DNA of 64,000 nt. Source: Bacillota bacterium (lineage in GTDB: Bacteria; Bacillota; Clostridia; Oscillospirales; Ruminococcaceae). Below are positions 26,968 to 36,053 of this stretch, piece by piece (positions within the stretch are counted from its first letter, which is position 1; every line of letters begins with the position of its first letter). The notes under the pieces are model-generated. The model saw only the letters and a program-made list of their open reading frames with translations. It was not told where the DNA came from and did not search any database. The translations under genes and the position numbers were made by a program. The DNA is taken from positions 1-64,000 of the forward strand of contig JAEZYS010000014.1 in the NCBI GenBank assembly GCA_023418925.1, read 5' to 3'.

Positions 26968-26996
26968 TTGACTTTTTTAAGGTAATATTATATAAT
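26968..26996 (+). promoter_or_regulatory. Promoter of the tepA-ylzJ-uppP-ftsK block
   Basis: TTGACT (26968-26973), 17 nt and TATAAT (26991-26996) form a near-consensus housekeeping promoter 75 bp upstream of tepA. Confidence 0.7.
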
Positions 26997-27071
26997 AATT
27001 TAGTATGTATAATTATTCTCTTAATGACAATTATAATCGTATTATATTAAATTTGTCAAGGGAGAAAGCAA

Positions 27072-27860
27072 ATGAGCGATAAGAAAAACAACATTCCGGA
27101 TGATATTCACAATGAGCAGGAAGATGATAAAAAATCCGATAGTCCTGTTCAGAACGAGCTTGATCAGTCTGAACTTATCGAGAAAAATGGTGAAGTTGTT
27201 GCTCAGAATTCAAAGCATCTTATTCATTGCCTTACAATTATAGGGCAGGTTGAAGGTCACTATATCCTTCCGCCTCAAAATAAAACAACAAAATATGAAC
27301 ATATTATGCCTGCTCTTGTAGCTATTGAACAGGACAGGACTATTGAAGGGCTTGTTATAATTCTCAATACAGTAGGTGGTGATGTTGAAGCGGGACTTGC
27401 TATCGCAGAACTTATCGCAGGAATGAAAACTCCTACTGTATCAATAGTTGTAGGCGGAGGACATTCCATCGGTGTGCCCCTGTCAGTTGCCGCTAAACAT
27501 TCTTTTATTGTACCTTCAGCTACGATGACTATTCATCCTGTAAGAATGAACGGTACAGTTCTTGGCGTTCCGCAGACCCTTTCTTATTTTGAACGTATGC
27601 AGGAAAGAATATCAGATTTCGTTACACGAAACAGCAACATTTCTCCTGAACGTTTCAAGCAGCTTATGATGAATACCGGTGAACTCGTTATGGACGTCGG
27701 AACAGTTATTGACGGAGAAACGGCTGTAAAAGAAGGTTTGATTGACAGCCTCGGAGGACTTTCCGATGCAATAGAAAAGCTGTACGAACTTATTGAAAAT
27801 TCAGAACCTCGTTATTCTGATACGCAAAAAAATAATGATAAAAATGATTCTGTAGAATAA
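27072..27860 (+). CDS. tepA: ClpP-like/SppA-like serine protease, TepA family
   Basis: The ClpP/crotonase-fold domain starts near residue 50 after an acidic, low-complexity N terminus. Motifs are 'ILNTVGGDVEAGLAIAELI', the nucleophile in 'VVGGGHSIGVPLS', and 'TMTIHPVRMNG' with the His. This is the TepA (YmfB) family, implicated in translocation-associated or sporulation-related proteolysis in Bacillus. The next gene is ylzJ, the same order as in Bacillus, which strengthens the call. A strong promoter precedes it. The acidic N-terminal 45 residues are an unusual extra part. Confidence 0.85.
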   Translation: MSDKKNNIPDDIHNEQEDDKKSDSPVQNELDQSELIEKNGEVVAQNSKHLIHCLTIIGQVEGHYILPPQNKTTKYEHIMPALVAIEQDRTIEGLVIILNTVGGDVEAGLAIAELIAGMKTPTVSIVVGGGHSIGVPLSVAAKHSFIVPSATMTIHPVRMNGTVLGVPQTLSYFERMQERISDFVTRNSNISPERFKQLMMNTGELVMDVGTVIDGETAVKEGLIDSLGGLSDAIEKLYELIENSEPRYSDTQKNNDKNDSVE

Positions 27861-27885
27861 CACTTATGAAAAGAGGTTTATTAAG

Positions 27886-28065
27886 TTGGTATTGTATACT
27901 ATTATTAATGAATATGATGTCTTACAGGCACAAGAAAGAGAATTGCCGTTTGTTGCAGCCATGATGCAGGAAAGCGGCAAAACCAATTGTCAGCAGATTT
28001 CTTCATTTCATTCTGATCTTGATCAGTATAAAGGAATAACCAGCCTTGATGGTATTATCTGCTGA
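27886..28065 (+). CDS. ylzJ: YlzJ-like small protein
   Basis: The 59-residue ORF begins with TTG behind AAAGAGG. 'VLYTIINEYDVLQAQ' and the content after it match the YlzJ-like family, small conserved proteins encoded directly after tepA in many Firmicutes. Their role is unknown. It is too short for many gene finders, but position and family make it a real gene. Confidence 0.75.
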   Translation: MVLYTIINEYDVLQAQERELPFVAAMMQESGKTNCQQISSFHSDLDQYKGITSLDGIIC

Positions 28066-28093
28066 TGAATTTTTTTGAAAGGATATAACTTAT

Positions 28094-28954
28094 ATGACTC
28101 TTTTAGAATCACTGTTGCAGGGACTTCTGCAGGGATTTACAGAATTTCTTCCGATATCAAGCTCTGGACATCTCTCACTTTTCCAGCACTTCTTTAGTCT
28201 TGACGGAGAAGGAGCAGTTACCACCACTATAGTACTTCACCTTGGTTCACTTGTAGCAGTATTTATTGCATTCAGAAAGACCATAGGAAAACTTATCCTT
28301 GAATTTTTCAGAATAATAAAGGATATATTTACAGGCAAATTCAAATGGAAAGAAATGAATCTCGAAAGAAGAATGATAATGATGATAATCATTTCTATCC
28401 TTCCTCTTTTCGGATTTTACATATTTAAAGATTTCTTTGATAATCTTGCGTCAGACCCTGACATTATAGTTGAGGGATTTGCTTTTCTGTATACTTCTGC
28501 CCTTTTGTTTATCTCTACAAAAAGCAAGGAGGGCAACAAGCTTGCAGGTGAAACAACTGTAAATTCTGCATTGTTTATAGGTATTTTCCAAGGAATTGCA
28601 CTTGTTCCTGGTATATCACGTTCAGGCTCAACTATTTCTGCAGGCCTTCTAACAGGTATGAAACGCAAGGATGCAGTTGAGTACAGCTTTATTTTAGGTA
28701 TTCCTGTAATTCTTGCAGGAGCTGTTGTCAAGCTGGTTGAGGTAAAGAATTCACAAGTTGAGCTTGATATTCCTGTGCTTGCAATAGGTTTTATTGCTGC
28801 GGCAGTATCCGGTTATCTTGCAATCAAGCTTATCAACTTGCTTGTTGTAAAAGATAAATTCAGAATATTCGCTTATTATACGCTTGTACTTGGAATCATA
28901 GTACTGGGTATTGGCTTTTATGAACGTTTTTCCGGATATCGTATTGTTTTTTAA
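28094..28954 (+). CDS. uppP: Undecaprenyl-diphosphatase UppP/BacA
   Basis: This integral membrane enzyme dephosphorylates undecaprenyl diphosphate, recycling the lipid carrier of peptidoglycan synthesis. Family motifs are 'LLQGLTEFLPISSSGHLSL'-type (here 'LLQGFTEFLPISSSGHLSLF') and 'GIALVPGISRSGSTISAGL'. About eight hydrophobic segments cover 286 residues. Start ATG 28094 has GAAAGGA. It is probably cotranscribed with tepA, ylzJ and ftsK, a mix of envelope and division functions. Overexpression of this family gives bacitracin tolerance. Confidence 0.95.
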   Translation: MTLLESLLQGLLQGFTEFLPISSSGHLSLFQHFFSLDGEGAVTTTIVLHLGSLVAVFIAFRKTIGKLILEFFRIIKDIFTGKFKWKEMNLERRMIMMIIISILPLFGFYIFKDFFDNLASDPDIIVEGFAFLYTSALLFISTKSKEGNKLAGETTVNSALFIGIFQGIALVPGISRSGSTISAGLLTGMKRKDAVEYSFILGIPVILAGAVVKLVEVKNSQVELDIPVLAIGFIAAAVSGYLAIKLINLLVVKDKFRIFAYYTLVLGIIVLGIGFYERFSGYRIVF

Positions 28955-28990
28955 GCCTGACAAATATTCATAAAACAGGGGGAAGTTAAA

Positions 28991-31579
28991 GTGGCACCAA
29001 GAAAAAAAACAACTCAGACTAAAGCACCGAAAAGCAATGACAAGGTATTGTGGTCTACAATCTTTTTTGCCTGCGGTATCCTTACTCTTCTGCTTACAGT
29101 TATAGAAGGAGAATCTTTATGGAACTCCATACATAACATGCTTCTAGGACTTTTTGGTGTCTCAGTTTTTCTGGTGTCACCCATCCTTTTTTATGTTTCT
29201 ATAATGATTGCTCTTGATAAGACACAGAAAACCGTTGAGGGAAAAGTTATACAAGGATTAATCATGATTTTCCTTGTTTCTTCGCTTGTACAAATAATAT
29301 TTGTCGGAAGCATAGGCGGTGGTGATCTTACTTCGGAAACAATACCTGCTCTGTATGTTGAGGGAAAACAGCTTCGTGGCGGCGGAATTTTCAGCATCCT
29401 CATTGCAGGACCTTTACTTGCTCTTTTCAAAAGAACAGGTGCTACTATAATAATTATTTTGCTGACATTTGTTTTCCTTATGCTTATTTCAAACAAGACT
29501 ATCATAGATTTGTTCAGATACTTCAAGCGTCTTGCTGCTTCTGCTAATGAAGCTAGAGGTGAATATAAGGAAACAGAAGATTTTATCCCTACTCCTGGAG
29601 CAAATAAGAAAATAAAAGAAGAAAAGAAGAAACCTGTTCCTAATGCAGATGTTCCGCAGACTGTTGCTAAAGAAAAGCAAAGTAAGTTTAATGTTGATAT
29701 TCCTCTTCCAAATGGAAAAAAAGCAACTGCTGATCCTGTTTCTGAGAATTTACAGCAGGTTACTGAAAATAAAGATGAAGATTTTCCACAGCACCCTATT
29801 GTTTCCCCTGCTGTTACTCAGGATGTAAAGCAGGAAGATGCAAAAGCAAAACCGTCATCTGAACTTGATGACATTATCAAGAAAGCTGCGGCAAAACCTG
29901 AGCCTAAAAAATCCATCTTCTCAGGAACTAAAGAAACTATAAAAGAACATAGTAAGACTTCAACTCTAGCTTCCAACAAAATTATAACTGAGGAAGAGCT
30001 TGATATTCCTGACGCCCCTACAGCGGCTGATATACAGCACGAAATTATTGAGCAGAAGAAAGACGTCAAGGTTTACAAGATTCCTCCTATAAGTCTGCTA
30101 AAAGAATCTGATAACTCCCTAAATGCTGAAGAAGCAGAAATTGAAATGAAAAACAATGCTGATACCCTTGTTGACACTCTCAAAAGTTTTGGCGTTCAGA
30201 CAAGAATTGTCGATATTCACAGAGGACCTACTGTTACAAGATACGAATTACAGCCTAGTGCAGGCGTAAAAATTTCAAAAATCACCAGTCTTTCTGACGA
30301 TATTGCTCTTAACCTTGCTGCTGCAGGCGTAAGAATAGAAGCACCTATACCTGGAAAAGCTGCTGTCGGAGTTGAGGTTCCGAACAGAGTAAAGGATATT
30401 GTTTCTATCAGGGAAATGATTGAAAGCAGTGAGTTTGCAAACAGCAAGAGCAAGCTTTCATTTGTTGTGGGAAAGAATATTGATGGTGAAGTTATTGTTG
30501 GTGATATCGCAAAAATGCCCCATGTTATTATTGCTGGTACTACAGGTTCAGGTAAATCTGTCTGCACTAACAGCATTATAATGAGTATTCTTTACAATGC
30601 CTCGCCTGATGAGGTAAGACTTGTTCTTATTGACCCTAAAATGGTTGAATTCAAAATTTATGACGGTATTCCTCACCTGCTTATCCCCGTTGTTACAGAT
30701 CCAAGAAAAGCAGCAGGTGCATTATCATGGGCAGTTCAGGAAATGCTCAAGCGTTACAAGCTTTTTGCTGACAACAATGTGCGTGATCTCAAAAGCTACA
30801 ATGAAATGGCAGAACATACTGAAGGAGTCGAACTTCTCCCTCAGATTGTCATTGCTATAGACGAACTTGCTGACCTTATGATGGCTGCTGCAAATGAAGT
30901 TGAAGATTCAATATGCCGTCTTGCACAGATGGCACGTGCTGCAGGTATGCATCTTATTATAGCTACACAGCGTCCTACAGTAGATATCATAACTGGTCTT
31001 ATCAAGGCAAACATTCCGAGCAGAATTGCTCTTACTGTTTCATCACAGGTTGACAGTCGTACTATAATAGATACAGCAGGAGCAGAAAAGCTTCTTGGCT
31101 ACGGTGATATGCTTTACTACCCTTCAGGTATACCAAAACCTGTCAGAGTCCAGGGTTGTTTCTGTTCATCAAAGGAAGTTGAAGCTGTTGTAGAGTTTAT
31201 CAAGAATGATGGTCTGGCCGAATACTCCAATGATATAATGGAAGAGATCGAAAAAAATATGCCTGCGCCTAAGGGTGAAAAGAGCATTGACAGTGGAAAT
31301 ACTTCTGCTGACAACTCTGATGGGGACATCATTGACAGAGCAGTTGAAGTTGTAATTGACGCTGGACAGGCCTCAACATCCTATCTTCAGAGAAAGCTTA
31401 AGCTCGGATATGCAAGGGCGGCTAGAATTATTGACGAACTTGAGGAAATGGGTATTGTAGGCCCGTTTGAAGGTGCTAAGCCAAGAAGTGTTCTTATTAC
31501 CAGGGAAATGTGGCTGCAAAGAAAACTGATTAATCAAAATAATTCTCAAGAAAATGATGGTGTTGAAAGTTTAACATAA
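28991..31579 (+). CDS. ftsK: FtsK/SpoIIIE DNA translocase
   Basis: A septum-located ATPase of this type pumps chromosomal DNA. Four membrane segments cover the first 165 residues. A charged linker (about 190-370) follows. The motor has Walker A 'GTTGSGKSVCTN' near 515, Walker B 'IVIAIDELADLMMA', and the RecA-like 'LARMARAAGMHLIIATQRP' (here LAQMARAAGM). The C-terminal gamma winged helix 'STSYLQRKLKLGYARAARIID' reads polar DNA guide sequences. Start is GTG 28991 behind GGGGGAAG. Whether it acts mainly in division or sporulation cannot be told from the sequence alone. Confidence 0.96.
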   Translation: MAPRKKTTQTKAPKSNDKVLWSTIFFACGILTLLLTVIEGESLWNSIHNMLLGLFGVSVFLVSPILFYVSIMIALDKTQKTVEGKVIQGLIMIFLVSSLVQIIFVGSIGGGDLTSETIPALYVEGKQLRGGGIFSILIAGPLLALFKRTGATIIIILLTFVFLMLISNKTIIDLFRYFKRLAASANEARGEYKETEDFIPTPGANKKIKEEKKKPVPNADVPQTVAKEKQSKFNVDIPLPNGKKATADPVSENLQQVTENKDEDFPQHPIVSPAVTQDVKQEDAKAKPSSELDDIIKKAAAKPEPKKSIFSGTKETIKEHSKTSTLASNKIITEEELDIPDAPTAADIQHEIIEQKKDVKVYKIPPISLLKESDNSLNAEEAEIEMKNNADTLVDTLKSFGVQTRIVDIHRGPTVTRYELQPSAGVKISKITSLSDDIALNLAAAGVRIEAPIPGKAAVGVEVPNRVKDIVSIREMIESSEFANSKSKLSFVVGKNIDGEVIVGDIAKMPHVIIAGTTGSGKSVCTNSIIMSILYNASPDEVRLVLIDPKMVEFKIYDGIPHLLIPVVTDPRKAAGALSWAVQEMLKRYKLFADNNVRDLKSYNEMAEHTEGVELLPQIVIAIDELADLMMAAANEVEDSICRLAQMARAAGMHLIIATQRPTVDIITGLIKANIPSRIALTVSSQVDSRTIIDTAGAEKLLGYGDMLYYPSGIPKPVRVQGCFCSSKEVEAVVEFIKNDGLAEYSNDIMEEIEKNMPAPKGEKSIDSGNTSADNSDGDIIDRAVEVVIDAGQASTSYLQRKLKLGYARAARIIDELEEMGIVGPFEGAKPRSVLITREMWLQRKLINQNNSQENDGVESLT

Positions 31580-31591
31580 TTGAGGTGCAAC

Positions 31592-32008
31592 ATGAGAGAT
31601 TCAGAAAAAACAATAGGAAATATGATTGACAAGCAAAGTGTATGTTATTTCGGAGCAATTGATGATGACGGCTTTCCAAATGTAAAATGCTTTCTTAAAC
31701 CTCGTGAAAGAAATGGTATCAAGGAAATATGGCTTTCAACGAACACTTCTTCAAGGCATGTATCGCAATTTCTAAAAAATGATAAAGCTTGCCTTTACTT
31801 TGTTGACAGGAGATTCTTCAGAGGTGCAATGCTTCGTGGTACTATGGAAGTTCTTACTGATTCAGAAAGTAAGAAAAGAATATGGAGAATCGGTGATAAA
31901 ATGTACTACCCTCTCGGAGTAACTGATCCTGATTACTGTGTACTTAAATTTACAGCTAAAGACGGAAGATTCTACAGCAATTTCAAATCAGAGGATTTTC
32001 AAGTATAA
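31592..32008 (+). CDS. Pyridoxamine 5'-phosphate oxidase-like flavin-binding protein
   Basis: This small split-barrel protein contains 'YFGAIDDDGFPNVKCFLKP', 'IWLSTNTSSRHVSQF' and 'CLYFVD', all typical of the PNPOx/general-stress-protein-26-like superfamily that binds FMN, F420 or haem. The enzyme activity is unknown. The start at ATG 31592 (RBS GAGGTGCAAC) lies 13 bp after the ftsK stop, and the gene is followed by ygiQ, so it is part of the same transcript. Length 138 residues. Confidence 0.8.
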   Translation: MRDSEKTIGNMIDKQSVCYFGAIDDDGFPNVKCFLKPRERNGIKEIWLSTNTSSRHVSQFLKNDKACLYFVDRRFFRGAMLRGTMEVLTDSESKKRIWRIGDKMYYPLGVTDPDYCVLKFTAKDGRFYSNFKSEDFQV

Positions 32009-32026
32009 TTTAAGGAGAAAAAAACA

Positions 32027-33937
32027 ATGGCCTTTTTGCCTATATCAAAAAGTGAACTGCTTGAACAGGGAATAGAGCAGCTCGACTTTATCTGCATTAC
32101 AGGTGACAGCTATGTTGATCACCCAAGCTTTGGCATTTCAATTATATCAAGAATAATTGAAAGTCTTGGTTTCACTGTGGGCATAATTGCACAGCCTGAC
32201 TGGCGGTGTGACCGTGACTTTATGCGGCTTGGTAAGCCCAAGTATGCATTTTTTGTAACATCAGGGAATATAGATTCGATGGTTGCTCACTATACATCTG
32301 CCCTAAAAAAGCGTTCAGATGATGCATATACGGCAGGAGGAAAAGCAGGTAAGCGCCCTGACCGTGCAGTAATTGTATACTGCCAGAAACTTCGTCAGAT
32401 TTACGGAGATGTTGCAATAGGCATAGGTGGTCTTGAAGCCTCACTTCGTCGTTTTGCCCACTATGATTACTGGGATGACGCAGCAAGGCCATCAATACTG
32501 CTCGACAGCAAGGCTGACCTGCTTATGTATGGTATGTCGGAACACCAGATAACAGAAATCTGCACACGTCTTGCTGACGGAGAGGACATACACAGCCTTA
32601 CAGATATAAGAGGAACAGCATATCTAACAGAACCTAAAAACACTCCATTAGGAGCTGTTGAGTGTCCGTCGCTGAAACAAGTCTGTGAAAGCAAAGAAGC
32701 CTATGCAAAGGCATGTAAACAGCAGTATGACTGGCAGGATGAAGTTTACGGCAGGACAATAATTCAGCGCCATGATAGTTTTATGCTTGTTCAGAATCCT
32801 CCTGCATATTCGCTCACAACAGAAGAACTTGACAAGGTCTATGCTTTGCCTTATATGAGAACCTATCACCCTATTTATGAAAAGGACGGCGGAGTTCCTG
32901 GTATTGAGGAAGTTGAATTCTCCATTACACACAACAGAGGCTGCTTCGGAAACTGCAATTTCTGTTCAATTGCTCTTCATCAGGGCAGAAGAATTTCTGT
33001 CAGAAGTGAGGAAAGTATTTTATCTGAAGCTAAACTTTTGACAACTCTCCCTAAATTTAAGGGTTATATACATGATGTTGGAGGTCCTACTGCAAATTTC
33101 AGACAGCCAAGCTGCAAAAAGCAGCTTGAAAACGGACTCTGCAAGGGTAAAAAATGCCTTGCTCCTGAACCGTGCAGAAACCTTGATGTTGACCATACGG
33201 AATATCTTTATCTTCTCAGAAAAATCAGGAATATTCAAGGTGTCAAGAAGGTTTTTATTCGCAGCGGTATAAGGTATGACTATCTTATACAGGATAAAAA
33301 TGATGAGTTTATGCATGAACTGATTGAACATCATGTAAGCGGTCAGCTTAAGGTTGCGCCTGAGCATTGTTCTGATGTTGTTCTTGACAAGATGGGCAAG
33401 CCGCATATTAAAGCATATAAGAAGTTTCAGGATAAATTCTACAGAATGACAGGAAAAATCAATAAGGAGCAGTATCTTGTTCCGTATCTTATGTCCTCGC
33501 ACCCGGGAAGTACTTTAAGGGAAGCTGTTGAGCTTGCACTGTTTCTTAAAAGTTTAAAGATACGTCCTGAACAAGTTCAGGACTTTTACCCAACCCCAGG
33601 AACTATATCCACCTGTATGTTTTATACAGGTCTTGACCCATATACAATGAAAAAAGTTTTTGTTCCGAAAACTGCGGGAGAAAAGGCTTTGCAGAGAGCT
33701 TTGCTGCAATATTTCAAGCCACAGAACCAGCGGAAAGTTATTGAAGCATTACAGAAAGCACATAGAACAGATTTAATTGGAAATACTAAGGAATGCTTGG
33801 TTAAACCTGATGCCGAATACCTTAGTATGCAGCAGAGAATTAAGAAACCAACTGGTAAAGCCAACGGCAGAAAGGATTCAAGATGGCAGCAAGGAAGAAA
33901 TCAGGACGTAAAACAGCAGAAAAAAAGACACCGCTGA
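32027..33937 (+). CDS. YgiQ-family radical SAM protein
   Basis: The B12-binding-like N-terminal domain is 'FICITGDSYVDHPSFG'. The radical SAM centre 'GCFGNCNFCSIALHQGR' (CxxxCxxC) lies near residue 310. Further parts are 'HDVGGPTANFRQPSC', a 'CKGKKCLAPEPC' cluster and a typical C-terminal extension rich in Arg/Lys (to residue 636). This is the UPF0313/YgiQ family; its reaction is unknown. The last 55 bp overlap the next gene, whose start lies inside the basic tail. Confidence 0.9.
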   Translation: MAFLPISKSELLEQGIEQLDFICITGDSYVDHPSFGISIISRIIESLGFTVGIIAQPDWRCDRDFMRLGKPKYAFFVTSGNIDSMVAHYTSALKKRSDDAYTAGGKAGKRPDRAVIVYCQKLRQIYGDVAIGIGGLEASLRRFAHYDYWDDAARPSILLDSKADLLMYGMSEHQITEICTRLADGEDIHSLTDIRGTAYLTEPKNTPLGAVECPSLKQVCESKEAYAKACKQQYDWQDEVYGRTIIQRHDSFMLVQNPPAYSLTTEELDKVYALPYMRTYHPIYEKDGGVPGIEEVEFSITHNRGCFGNCNFCSIALHQGRRISVRSEESILSEAKLLTTLPKFKGYIHDVGGPTANFRQPSCKKQLENGLCKGKKCLAPEPCRNLDVDHTEYLYLLRKIRNIQGVKKVFIRSGIRYDYLIQDKNDEFMHELIEHHVSGQLKVAPEHCSDVVLDKMGKPHIKAYKKFQDKFYRMTGKINKEQYLVPYLMSSHPGSTLREAVELALFLKSLKIRPEQVQDFYPTPGTISTCMFYTGLDPYTMKKVFVPKTAGEKALQRALLQYFKPQNQRKVIEALQKAHRTDLIGNTKECLVKPDAEYLSMQQRIKKPTGKANGRKDSRWQQGRNQDVKQQKKRHR

Positions 33938-34851
33938 AACTTTCGCTTCCACTATGGATACTGGTACTTCTGCTCCTGACTGGAGTAGGTTATGCAGCAA
34001 GCATGGAGCTTGGCTATGTTAAACAGCCTGATATAAATAAATTGGCACAGGACAAGGAAATCAGCGCAGATGTGACCGTTCATTACATTGACGTAGGGCA
34101 AGGTGACTGCTGTCTTATTACCGCAGGAAATTATAATATACTTGTGGACGCCGGAGAAAGCGAATGTGGAAAAACAGTTACTGATTACCTTAAAAAGCTT
34201 AATATTACTAAGCTTGATTATGTGATTGCTACACATCCTCATTCCGACCATATAGGAGGAATTCCTGAGGTTATCGGGAGCTTTGAAATAGGTAAAATCT
34301 TTATGCCGAAAATAACGGGAGATATGACACCTACTACTAAAACATATGAAAATCTTATCAATGCCATCAAAGCAAAGGAAATGAAAGCAACTGCTGCAAA
34401 ACCAGGACTCAAATACACTATTAAGGTTACTGATTCATCGAATGCTGTCATGGAATTTATAGCGCCTAATTCTGAAAATTACAAAGATCTGAACAACTAT
34501 TCGGCTGTATTTAAGTTTACATATGGTGAGCAGTCTTTTCTTTTTACAGGAGATGCAGAGGATGTTTCTGAAAAGGAGATTCTGAAATCAGGTGCTGATA
34601 TAAGTTCTTCTGTACTGAAAACAGGACATCATGGCAGTAAAAGCTCAAGTACGTCTTCTTTTCTTGCAAAAGTCAAGCCACAGATTTGTGTAATAATGAG
34701 TGGTGAGGGCAATACATACGGTCATCCTGATGAAGAGGCTGTTGAGCGTATGAATGTTTATACTGATAAAATTTATCGTACTGATTTAAACGGCAATATT
34801 GTTATTACAACTGATGGCAAACAGCTTTCGGTAAAATGTGATAAAAGCTGA
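33883..34851 (+). CDS. ComEC-like metallo-beta-lactamase-fold hydrolase
   Basis: A single N-terminal membrane anchor (about 22-40) is followed by an extracytoplasmic MBL domain: 'VHYIDVGQGDCCLI', 'HPHSDHIGG' (metal site), 'FLFTGDAE', 'LKTGHHGSK' and 'IMSGEGNTYGHP'. This matches the C-terminal ComEC nuclease-like domain, which in many clostridia occurs as a separate secreted or anchored protein. It may take part in DNA processing outside the cell, but I see no comEC channel here. It overlaps ygiQ by 55 bp and is followed by the usual DUF3006 partner. Confidence 0.85.
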   Translation: MAARKKSGRKTAEKKTPLKLSLPLWILVLLLLTGVGYAASMELGYVKQPDINKLAQDKEISADVTVHYIDVGQGDCCLITAGNYNILVDAGESECGKTVTDYLKKLNITKLDYVIATHPHSDHIGGIPEVIGSFEIGKIFMPKITGDMTPTTKTYENLINAIKAKEMKATAAKPGLKYTIKVTDSSNAVMEFIAPNSENYKDLNNYSAVFKFTYGEQSFLFTGDAEDVSEKEILKSGADISSSVLKTGHHGSKSSSTSSFLAKVKPQICVIMSGEGNTYGHPDEEAVERMNVYTDKIYRTDLNGNIVITTDGKQLSVKCDKS

Positions 34852-34907
34852 TAATTTAATGACAGGAGATGTTCTGTTATAAATATACAGCAGAACAGGA
34901 AATATTA

Positions 34908-35114
34908 ATGCTGATAGTAGATAGAATTGAAAATGAAGCGGTTGTTGTTGAAAATGATGACACACACTTTACAATAAAATTAATTGAAATCTTAGGAGAA
35001 GTCAGAGAAGGCGATGTACTGATTAAATGCGGTAATGTTTATTCAGTAGACAAGGAAGCAACACAAAGAAGAAGACAGCAGATTTCAGAAATTCAAAAAT
35101 CATTATGGGATTAG
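34908..35114 (+). CDS. DUF3006 small protein
   Basis: 'MLIVDRIENEAVVVENDD' and 'LPRSALPEGAREGDVL'-like 'LGEVREGDVLIKCGNVYSVD' are the DUF3006 pattern of small (about 70-80 residues) beta proteins. DUF3006 genes commonly follow ComEC-like MBL genes, as here, suggesting a joint function. The ATG at 34908 has AGGAAATATTA, so the longer frame from 34869 is not used. Role unknown. Confidence 0.75.
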   Translation: MLIVDRIENEAVVVENDDTHFTIKLIEILGEVREGDVLIKCGNVYSVDKEATQRRRQQISEIQKSLWD

Positions 35115-35145
35115 AATATTTGACTGTTTGAAAGGAACTTATTAT

Positions 35146-36036
35146 ATGCAGAATAACTTATTTCATCAATTAAGAGAGGTTCTTCCTGAATTGTCAAAGG
35201 GCCATAAAAAGATTGCTCAGTATATACTTGACAGGTATGACAAAGCTGCTTTTATGACAGCTTCAAAGCTTGGCGCTATTGTAGGTGTAAGTGAATCAAC
35301 AGTTGTAAGATTTGCAACAGAGCTTGGATATGATGGTTACCCAGAGCTTCAGAGAGCCTTGAAGGAATACACAAGCAATAAGCTAACTGCAGTTCAGAGA
35401 ATTGATGTTATGAACGATCAGCTTCAGGATGAAGATGTTTATGACAGAATTCTTAACATGGATATTGACAAAATTAAGAAAACTCTGGAACAAAGCTCAA
35501 AAAAAGAATTCTACGCAACTGTTGATACTCTTGTAAAAGCTAAGAATATTTATATAATCGGTGCAAGATCAGCAGCAGTTCTTGCTCGTTTTGCTGCATT
35601 TTACTTTAATATGATGTTTGAAAGCGTAAAGCTTATACACACAACAAGTACAAGTGAAATGTTCGAGCAGATACTTAATATCGGCGGAGATGATATTATG
35701 ATAGGTATCAGCTTTCCGAGATACTCAAAGCATACTGTAAAGGCATTCAGATATGCAAAAAACAACGGCGCAAAGGTTATTGCCATCACTGACAGCATGA
35801 TCTCCCCTCTTGCAGAATATGCTGATAATATTCTTATTGCAAGAAGTGACATGGCGTCATTTGCAGATTCTCTAGTTGCCCCGTTAAGCGTTATAAATGC
35901 TCTTATCGTTGCCGTTGGAATGAAGAAAAGAAAATACGTAGCTGAAAATTATGAGCGCCTTGAACAGATAGCAGAAGAATATGAAGTTTATGATAATTCT
36001 GATGATCAGGATTATAACTTCATTCCAAAACAATAA
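35146..36036 (+). CDS. MurR/RpiR-family transcriptional regulator
   Basis: The N-terminal HTH of the RpiR type has 'LSKGHKKIAQYILDRYDKAAFMTASKLG...VSESTVVRFATELGYDGYPE'. The C-terminal SIS (phosphosugar-binding) domain is 'AKNIYIIGARSAAVLARFAAFYFN'. These proteins sense phosphosugars and control sugar or amino-sugar genes. No sugar genes are directly next to it, so its regulon may be elsewhere. ATG 35146 has AAAGGA at a good distance; the ATG at 35128 does not. Length 296 residues. Confidence 0.9.
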   Translation: MQNNLFHQLREVLPELSKGHKKIAQYILDRYDKAAFMTASKLGAIVGVSESTVVRFATELGYDGYPELQRALKEYTSNKLTAVQRIDVMNDQLQDEDVYDRILNMDIDKIKKTLEQSSKKEFYATVDTLVKAKNIYIIGARSAAVLARFAAFYFNMMFESVKLIHTTSTSEMFEQILNIGGDDIMIGISFPRYSKHTVKAFRYAKNNGAKVIAITDSMISPLAEYADNILIARSDMASFADSLVAPLSVINALIVAVGMKKRKYVAENYERLEQIAEEYEVYDNSDDQDYNFIPKQ

Positions 36037-36053
36037 CGTGCGGAGATGAAATT

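Noticed and set aside
32220..33864. Several antisense ORFs within ygiQ
   Set aside because: Frames follow the codon bias of the sense gene and lack RBSs.
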